From SURF-21 sp964510515 (GTDB taxonomy: Bacteria; Actinomycetota; Geothermincolia; Geothermincolales; RBG-13-55-18): 64,000 nt of DNA. Below, one piece after another: positions 58,522 through 64,000 of the stretch. Below the pieces are notes generated by a model. It was not told where the DNA came from, ran no database searches, and saw only the letters and a list, made by a program, of their open reading frames with translations. Within the stretch, counting starts at the first letter, position 1; every line of letters begins with the position of its first letter. Location: the NCBI GenBank assembly GCA_964510515.1, contig CAZEAU010000009.1, forward strand, positions 1 through 64,000, in the 5' to 3' direction. The translations under genes were made by a program, and so were the position numbers.

Positions 58522-59676
58522 CTACGTGAGCGGTGTCTGACGCACAGGATGATTATTCCCGTCAGTGCCGCCAGAGCGCTTGACCCCATTGCGGGCGATG
58601 CGGTCGGCGATGTCCTGCATATCGCGGGGGCCCATGCCGAGGTGGGTGACTTCGGCGGTCCCCAGGCGCCCCCAGCGGTCGATAAATATCCCTGCCGCCT
58701 CCAGGTCCCGGCACAGCTTCTCCTTTTCAGCTTCGCCGAGGTCGAGCAGCACCTGGTGGGATGCGGTGTAGCCGCGCTCGCGGAAGCGCACCGGCACCCC
58801 GAGCCCGTCCAGGGCGCGGGCCAGCGCGCGCGAATTCTCCACCACGCGGGCCCCGTAGCCGGGATCGTCAAGCATTTCCTCCAGGGCGACGCCCAGGGCG
58901 GCGATACGGTTGAGATGGGGGTTGTCCACCAGGCCTATGCCGTATTCCAGGTCGAGTTCCAGCATCCCGCGCATGGAGGCGGCCACAAGCGGCGAGCCGG
59001 TAAGGACCAGCCCGCCCTGCGGCCCGTAGAAAGTCTTATGGGTGCTGCCGATGAGCATGTCGGCGCCCTCCCGCAGGGGGTCCTGGAACTCGCCGCAGGC
59101 GATGAGTCCGAGCACGTGGGAGCCGTCGTAGACCAGGAGGCAGTCGTGGGCCGCCTCCTCCAGGCCGCGCCTGATATCGCTCACGGGATGGGGGAAGGGG
59201 ATGAAGGAAGCGCCGAGAAAAGCCAGCTTCACTTGCTCTTCCACCAGCAGCTTTGCCGTGCTCGCCGTGTCGATGGCCAGGCTCTCCTCATCGGCAGGTA
59301 TGGTCACCCTGCGGCGGTGGAACTTTTCCAGACCGAAGGGATATCCACCCGCGGTGAAGGGAAGCATGGCCACGGCGTCGCCCGGCGAGGTGAAAGCGGA
59401 GACCGCCGCCAGCACGCAGAGGTTTCCCGACACCGACGAGACCAGGGCATGCTCCGCCCGGAAGAGCCTTCGCGCCAGGCTTTCGGTGGCCGCGACTATC
59501 TCGCGCGCGCAAGACGAGCCGCCGTAGCCCTCGTCCTCATACCTCCCCGCCAGGTCGCTGGCCAGGGCCGCCCGCACCCGCGGCGAGAGGAAGTTCTCCG
59601 AGGCCACCAGGTTCAATCCGCCCTCGCGCAGGCGCGAGTGCTCCGCGATTAGCTTCTCTATGGCGTAGCGCCGCAT
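58522..59676 (-). CDS. serine hydroxymethyltransferase-like PLP enzyme
   Basis: A 384-residue fold-type I PLP protein close to archaeal-style glycine hydroxymethyltransferase. It has LNLVASENFLSPRVRAAL, YEDEGYGGSSCARE and a GSTHKTFYGPQGG segment with the PLP Lys. It is shorter than GlyA (usually about 410-430) and more divergent, so it may act on other beta-hydroxy amino acids or lack folate use. ATG at 59676 follows GGGAGGTGG. It is separated from the Fe-S/flavin block by about 250 bp. In that spacer AGCGGAGCG is repeated at about 59863 and 59876, and nothing else is seen. Confidence 0.85.
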   Translation of the reverse strand: MRRYAIEKLIAEHSRLREGGLNLVASENFLSPRVRAALASDLAGRYEDEGYGGSSCAREIVAATESLARRLFRAEHALVSSVSGNLCVLAAVSAFTSPGDAVAMLPFTAGGYPFGLEKFHRRRVTIPADEESLAIDTASTAKLLVEEQVKLAFLGASFIPFPHPVSDIRRGLEEAAHDCLLVYDGSHVLGLIACGEFQDPLREGADMLIGSTHKTFYGPQGGLVLTGSPLVAASMRGMLELDLEYGIGLVDNPHLNRIAALGVALEEMLDDPGYGARVVENSRALARALDGLGVPVRFRERGYTASHQVLLDLGEAEKEKLCRDLEAAGIFIDRWGRLGTAEVTHLGMGPRDMQDIADRIARNGVKRSGGTDGNNHPVRQTPLT

Positions 59677-59922
59677 GCCGCCACCTCCCGCCTCCGATAA
59701 TACTCCTTCGCAGGCGCGAGAGGGAGATGCGGCGCGGGGTCGGCACGCACGGTTTGAACGGCCGGCGTCCCCGCGCCGCGCACGGGGCCTTGCCAGGAGC
59801 CTCAAGCCGTAAGGGTGTCTATCTGTGCTGCCCGCTTGCCCGATAACTATGGGGTCGGCCGCAGCGGAGCGTGCACAGCGGAGCGAGACCCTTGCCCCGG
59901 GGCTCGAGCCGGAAATGCGCTC

Positions 59923-60207
59923 CTAGCCGTATTCTATGACCACGCCGGTGCCGCCGGCGGGGTAGGAGAAGTCGATGGCTCCCGGCTCGCACACCTCCCA
60001 GCAGGCGGCGCACTCCAGGCACAGGTCCTGATACCTCACCGCGAGCTTGGCCTTTCCCTGCTTCACCGCCCAGAGGTTGAAGGAGCAGACCATGGCACAC
60101 AGGCCGCAGCCGTTGCATTTCTCGCGGTCGTAGTGGATGAAGTCCCCCATCTTGTCGGAATCGACCCGCTTCACCAGCTCGAAGAAATCGAGGTTGTCCA
60201 GGTCCAT
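59923..60207 (-). CDS. FixX-like 4Fe-4S ferredoxin
   Basis: A 94-residue ferredoxin with CNGCGLCAMVC and CLECAACWEVCEPGAIDF, giving one or two 4Fe-4S clusters, and a C-terminal GTGVVIEYG typical of FixX. It directly follows the FixC-like gene with no gap. FixX and FixC together correspond to electron-transfer-flavoprotein:quinone oxidoreductase, which passes electrons from FixAB or EtfAB to quinone. No etf genes are in the window. Confidence 0.9.
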   Translation of the reverse strand: MDLDNLDFFELVKRVDSDKMGDFIHYDREKCNGCGLCAMVCSFNLWAVKQGKAKLAVRYQDLCLECAACWEVCEPGAIDFSYPAGGTGVVIEYG

Positions 60208-61692
60208 CTACCTCACCTCCCGCGCTACCGCCTCGCGCGGCAAGGGGGCGTCCTGCCTCGCTGCCGGGTCGAGATAAGGAGCCATCTTCCTGGAGAGCTT
60301 GGCGACGACCTTGAAGTAGTTGGCGTCGGAGAGGCGTCGCAGCCCCGGTATCTTGGGCTTGACGGCGAGCAGCATCCTTTTCACGTTGCTGGGCCAGATG
60401 CCGCGGGCCATGGGGGCGATGTGGGTCTTGCCGAAATCGGCAAACTCCGGCGCCAGGTCCATGAGGTGCCCCAGGTGCTGGTTGAAGCAGTCCATGTGGG
60501 CGTCTCCCCAGTCGAAGACGATGGAGAAGGGGTGAAGCATGGAGAACTCCAGCAGCAGCTGTATCTGCCGCTCCATGAGCTTGGGGTCGAAGACGGTGGA
60601 GTTCCAGAGGTTGACGAACTCCTCCCCGAACTCGTGCTCCTTGCCCAGGTCGGAGGCCTTCCAGCGCCGCTCGTATTCGACCAGGGCGCTCTCCGAGGTA
60701 TCCCCCCGGGAGATGGCCCAGGCGGCGGTGTTCGCGGCCTCGCGCCCGGAGATGAGGGCGTGCCAGATGCCCTCCGCCTCCAGGGGGCAGGGGAAACCCG
60801 CCGCGTCTCCCACCAGCATCATCCCCCCCATGTAGGTCTTGGGAGGCTTTTTCAGCCAGGGCAGGAGGTGGGCCTGATACTCGCGCGGCTTGGCCTCGAT
60901 GGCCCGGCACATGGCCTGGAAGCCCGGTATCTTGACCACTTTCTTGATCATGTCCAGGGGCTTCTCGTCCCAGTCGTCGCGCAGCCACTGCCCGCACCCG
61001 ATGTGGAAGCCGTCGCGGAAGTTGACCTGATAGGTGCCGTAAAGGGGCCCGAACCACACCCACTCGGCGTTGCCGATGACGTCGTCCATCTTCTCCTCGT
61101 TGCAGCCGAAGTCCAGCTGCGGGACCAGGGTGCAGCCCCCATCCCAGCGGCCGCGCATCCCCGCCTTGCGGGCCATGGTGGACATGGCTCCGTCGGCGGC
61201 GATGACCACCTCCGCGCCCACGGGCTCGCCCTTCTCCGTCCTCACCCCGGTCACCACGCCGTCCTTCATGATCACGTCCGAGATGAGGGTGGAGGTGCGC
61301 AACTCGGCCCCGGCCGCCACCGCCTTGTCGGCCAGGAAGGGATCCAGGTCCCGGCGGTAGATGCTGATGCCGTCCATGCCGTGCGTCCAGCGGTTGGCGC
61401 AGAGGTCCGAGCCGGTGGTGCCGCTGCGGTAGCGCAGGCGGTTGTGCTCGTCGACGAGGTTTATCACCACCATCTCTATCTTGCGTACCGAGGGGAGTTT
61501 GCTCAGCTCCTCCGTGAGCTCGGGGAAATCACGCCACCACCTCTGGCCCAAGCCGCACCCGGAGGAGTTCTTCTCCCCCGATTTGCGCCCCCGTTCGAAG
61601 AAGACCGTCTTCAGCCCGGCCTCGGCGGCCGTCTTGGCGGCGTAGGAACCCCCCGGGCCTCCGCCGACGACCACCACGTCCCATTTCTCCAT
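60208..61692 (-). CDS. FixC-like FAD oxidoreductase (ETF-QO type)
   Basis: A 494-residue flavoprotein. It opens with VVVVGGGPGGSYAAKTAAEAG, has YRRDLDPFLADKAVAAGAEL, the ADGAMSTMARKAGM segment and the late LVGDAAGFPCPLEAEGIWHALISGREAA, all typical of FixC/geranylgeranyl-reductase proteins. With the ferredoxin encoded next it would move electrons from a flavoprotein dehydrogenase to quinone. The C-terminal 90 residues are basic and hydrophobic and may touch the membrane. ATG at 61692 follows GAAGGGGG. A spacer of about 200 bp separates it from the FAD oxidase gene. Confidence 0.88.
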   Translation of the reverse strand: MEKWDVVVVGGGPGGSYAAKTAAEAGLKTVFFERGRKSGEKNSSGCGLGQRWWRDFPELTEELSKLPSVRKIEMVVINLVDEHNRLRYRSGTTGSDLCANRWTHGMDGISIYRRDLDPFLADKAVAAGAELRTSTLISDVIMKDGVVTGVRTEKGEPVGAEVVIAADGAMSTMARKAGMRGRWDGGCTLVPQLDFGCNEEKMDDVIGNAEWVWFGPLYGTYQVNFRDGFHIGCGQWLRDDWDEKPLDMIKKVVKIPGFQAMCRAIEAKPREYQAHLLPWLKKPPKTYMGGMMLVGDAAGFPCPLEAEGIWHALISGREAANTAAWAISRGDTSESALVEYERRWKASDLGKEHEFGEEFVNLWNSTVFDPKLMERQIQLLLEFSMLHPFSIVFDWGDAHMDCFNQHLGHLMDLAPEFADFGKTHIAPMARGIWPSNVKRMLLAVKPKIPGLRRLSDANYFKVVAKLSRKMAPYLDPAARQDAPLPREAVAREVR

Positions 61693-61894
61693 GACCGCAG
61701 CACCCCCTTCGTGAACTACCCCCGGAGCCTTGGAGCCTGATGCTGCTCGATGCACGGAAGTTGCTGTGTCGAAGGGGTCCCAGACAGAACAGACCGCCCC
61801 CCGCCCAAGCCCGTATTCTTCCCCCCTTCCCCCCCTGTCCTTTCCGTCCGGCCGCGCAGCGTGCGGGCAGCGCCCCGCCGCCGGTTGTTTGCGT

Positions 61895-63571
61895 CTAAGC
61901 CGGAGGACCCTCGTCGGTCCAGGAGAACTCGGCCGCCAGGCGGTCCAGCTTTTCCTTCACCGCGGAGTCCACAACGGAGAAATCGAAATCGACCTCGTCG
62001 CAGTACATGCCGGTATCCGCGGCGCGTCCCGCGTCGAGGAAGAGAGAGATCTTCTTCTGCCAGTCGTTGTAGTGGCCCATCATGGGGCTGACCACCTCGC
62101 GCAGGCGCGCGTCGGTCACCGAGAGCGGCTCCATGCACAGCTCGATCGCCCCCACCGAGAACTCGACGAAGAGCGGCTCCAGCGAGGCCAGGTGCTTGGG
62201 GTCGCTGGCCCGGTACTGGAAGATCTCCTCGCAGTGCCCCCAGGTGTTCTGCTCGTAGAGGGCCATGAAGGGGTTGTCGGCGAGGTCGTCCAGGATGCCC
62301 TCGCGGTCTATCCACTTCTGCTTGATCGCCTCGCCCGCGGCCGCCCAGCTCATCTGGGTGTCCCAGGCCTCGTTGCGGGCCAAGGCGGTGCTGAAGAGTC
62401 CCCCGGCGCGGAAAACCATGGGGATGGCGCTGACCCTGAGGAAGTTCATGACCATCATGGGGCCGATGGCCGCGGCCTGCATGGTCTCCATGGAAAGCCC
62501 TCCGAACTCGGCGATGATCTCCTTGAGCACCGCCTCCTGATGGTCGATCTCCCCCGGTGAGCTCCCCACCAGGACGACGGTGCACCCCCATTTAAGCGTC
62601 TTGCTCAACACGTCCCGCAAGGCGCGCGTCCTGGAGATGTTCTGCAGCAGGTGGGGGGCGAAGGTGTTGATATAGGCCCCCACCGCCGTGCGCGTGAAGA
62701 GGTAGGCCAGCTCCGATTCCCCCATCTTGTACACGGCCTCGTTCAGGCTGGCGAGGTCGGGGAAGAAACAGAGGTGGAAGCGCATGGTCTGCGGCGGTTC
62801 GGTCTGGGAGTCGAGCAGCATCCCCTCCGTCTTCATCTGCGGGGCCCCCGGCCAGTTGTAGAGCTTGAGGGAACATTTGGTGAATATCCCCAGGCCGCCC
62901 AGGGCGCCTGCGGAGCCGCGCATGATGCCGCGCAGCGAGGGTCCGGGGCCGTCGGGGCAGAACCAGTCCAGTCCAGAATCCAGGGACCCCACCCGCAGCA
63001 CCTCGCCGTCCGGGAGCACCCATTCCGCGCCCAGGAGGTTGCGGTGTCCGTAGCTCATATACACCCCGTCCCAGCCGACCCCCCATCCCGAGGTGGCGCT
63101 GGCCAGGGGGGAGCACACCGGCCCCGCTCCGATGATGTGGATGTTGAGTCCCAGCTTCATGCACTCCGCCTGCAGCTGGGCGCCGCAGTTATACGGCTCG
63201 ACCACGGCATACATGTTCTTCTCGTCTATCTCCAGGATGCGGTTCATGCGCCGCAGGTCCACCTGCACCGCGTTGTCATAGGTGCACCCGGAATAGACCC
63301 CCCAGCCGGTGGAGAAGGCCTTGAACTTGAGGCCGTGCCGGTTGCAGGCGCGCACCACTTCCTGCACCTCCTCGGTGCTGGCGGGCAGGACCACCGCCAC
63401 CGGGCGCTTGACCCACTTGGCGGGATCGGTGTTGATGGTGGGCTGCCAGGTATAGCCGTCAAGCACTCCGGGCTCGCGGGAGACATTCTCTGCCCCCACC
63501 GCCTTCTCGAGGTCGCGGTAGGCCTCGTCGCTGATGGTCTTGAAGGGGAGGGTCGTGCTTGCAGAGGTCAT
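61895..63571 (-). CDS. PCMH-type FAD-binding oxidoreductase
   Basis: A 558-residue flavoenzyme of the FAD_binding_4 / vanillyl-alcohol-oxidase class. The FAD domain shows RPVAVVLPASTEEVQEVVRAC, FSTGWGVYSG, LGLNIHIIGAGPVCSPLASATSG and LRGIMRGSAGALGGLGIFTKCSLKL. The pattern is closest to p-cresol methylhydroxylase or glycolate-oxidase-type subunits. Electrons may go to the CCG Fe-S protein encoded just upstream, as in GlcD-GlcF pairs. The substrate is unknown, possibly a phenolic or hydroxy acid. ATG at 63571 is preferred, since GGAGGGGG lies before it; GTG at 63580 is the alternative. Confidence 0.88.
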   Translation of the reverse strand: MTSASTTLPFKTISDEAYRDLEKAVGAENVSREPGVLDGYTWQPTINTDPAKWVKRPVAVVLPASTEEVQEVVRACNRHGLKFKAFSTGWGVYSGCTYDNAVQVDLRRMNRILEIDEKNMYAVVEPYNCGAQLQAECMKLGLNIHIIGAGPVCSPLASATSGWGVGWDGVYMSYGHRNLLGAEWVLPDGEVLRVGSLDSGLDWFCPDGPGPSLRGIMRGSAGALGGLGIFTKCSLKLYNWPGAPQMKTEGMLLDSQTEPPQTMRFHLCFFPDLASLNEAVYKMGESELAYLFTRTAVGAYINTFAPHLLQNISRTRALRDVLSKTLKWGCTVVLVGSSPGEIDHQEAVLKEIIAEFGGLSMETMQAAAIGPMMVMNFLRVSAIPMVFRAGGLFSTALARNEAWDTQMSWAAAGEAIKQKWIDREGILDDLADNPFMALYEQNTWGHCEEIFQYRASDPKHLASLEPLFVEFSVGAIELCMEPLSVTDARLREVVSPMMGHYNDWQKKISLFLDAGRAADTGMYCDEVDFDFSVVDSAVKEKLDRLAAEFSWTDEGPPA

Positions 63572-63587
63572 CTCGCCCACCCCCTCC

Positions 63588-64000
63588 TCAGGCTGTCGCC
63601 GTCTCGGTTATGCCCGCCGCGCGCAGCGCCAGGTCGGCCAGGTCGTAGACGGGCAGCTCCAGGCCGGATTCGGCGGCGGCGTCGCGGAAGACACGTACGC
63701 ACCAGGGGCAGGCGGTGACCAGGGCCTCGGCCCCGGTGGCGCGGGCCTCCTCCAGGCGCTCGTTCGCCGTCCACAGCGCGAAGTCCGGCCAGGCCTCGAG
63801 CACCCCGCCCCCGGCGCCGCAGCACCAGGAGTACTCCCGGATGCGCTCCATCTCCACCAGCTCCATGCCGGGGATGGCCTGGATGAGGTTGCGGGGGGCG
63901 TCGAAGATGCCCTTGCGCCCGGCGCGCTTGAGCGACATGGGACGCTCGAGCTTATCGCCGCTCCAGTCCGCCAGGAAGGGCTCGCCCATCCTCCCCAGGT
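63588..64000 (-). CDS. CCG-domain Fe-S protein, C-terminal part (cut by window edge)
   Basis: The visible about 137 residues are the end of a heterodisulfide-reductase/GlcF-type protein. The frame stays open to the window edge (LGR precedes the first Met), followed by GIFDAPRNLIQAIPG, the YSWCCGAGGGVLE motif and a late TACPWCVRVF pair, so the start lies beyond 64000. A Met at 63989 is internal. With the FAD oxidase it likely forms a two-subunit dehydrogenase. It is not one of the three tandem paralogues at 35335-39596. Confidence 0.85.
   Translation of the reverse strand, partial: LGRMGEPFLADWSGDKLERPMSLKRAGRKGIFDAPRNLIQAIPGMELVEMERIREYSWCCGAGGGVLEAWPDFALWTANERLEEARATGAEALVTACPWCVRVFRDAAAESGLELPVYDLADLALRAAGITETATA

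Noticed and set aside
59815..59922. GGGTC/GACCC inverted repeat near 59849-59892 considered as a terminator or mobile end
   Set aside because: The arms are only 5 bp, with no T tract and no matching element elsewhere.

Overview
The window is high-GC DNA (GC-rich third codon positions in almost every gene, frequent GTG starts, strong GGAGG-type ribosome sites) with dense short operons on both strands. Gene content suggests an anaerobic or facultative, uncultivated member of the Actinomycetota. The clues are a secreted protein built of WYFAEG-type repeats that I associate with deep-branching actinobacteria, several heterodisulfide-reductase-like (CCG-domain) Fe-S proteins, a CooC-like maturation ATPase, DUF35/thiolase pairs and many CoA- and flavin-dependent enzymes. 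This placement is inference; there is no rRNA or marker set in the window. I saw no tRNA, rRNA, CRISPR array, prophage or intact transposase.

Layout. 1-1045: broken AAA/DUF4143 ATPase remnant and spacer. 1046-4357 (+): DUF35 / thiolase-like / thiolase-like / DUF35 operon; both thiolases lack the catalytic Cys. 4389-8294 (-): isochorismatase-like hydrolase, B12-binding radical SAM enzyme, M24 aminopeptidase-like protein, SCP2-like protein. 8295-8595: a 127-bp element with perfect 23-bp inverted ends. 8596-14891: single genes on alternating strands (DUF2284 protein, GNAT, Sir2, MBL hydrolase, small Cys protein, FMN 2-nitropropane-dioxygenase-like enzyme, SDR). 15355-15801: Hsp20 whose ribosome site can fold into an RNA-thermometer-like hairpin.

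16036-21141 (-): CooC-like ATPase, lipoprotein/permease/ATPase metal-chelate importer, TrmO and a flavin reductase, behind a leader with a promoter and an intrinsic terminator. 21520-25902 (+): two Fe-S proteins and a secreted caspase-like protein with WYFAEG repeats. 25922-33956 (-): lipoprotein, GNAT, and AddA/AddB-like recombination nuclease pair. 34202-35338 (+) is an FAD oxidoreductase convergent with three tandem paralogous CCG/4Fe-4S proteins (35335-39596, -), followed by an LpxL-like acyltransferase, a nitrilase-family amidohydrolase and a small protein.

42301-47605: CrtC-like lipocalin protein with a promoter/operator, M20 peptidase, an unknown twin-zinc-ribbon protein, EamA permease. 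47914-52258: biotin carboxylase plus a carboxyltransferase-BCCP fusion, divergent from BirA. 52359-57622: 2TM protein, pentapeptide protein, unknown protein, GMC oxidoreductase with small subunit, alpha/beta hydrolase. 57733-64000: enoyl-CoA hydratase, SHMT-like enzyme, FixX-like ferredoxin, FixC-like flavoprotein, PCMH-type FAD oxidase and a CCG Fe-S protein cut by the window edge.

The most unusual non-coding structure is a repeat family built on a GGGGTCAACCC core, present as two short arrays (36550-36936 and 47620-47903). Each ends in an inverted copy placed at the 3' end of a minus-strand gene. Functionally the window looks like lipid/CoA-ester and oxidative metabolism feeding electrons through Fe-S/flavin modules, with biotin-dependent carboxylation and metal-centre maturation.
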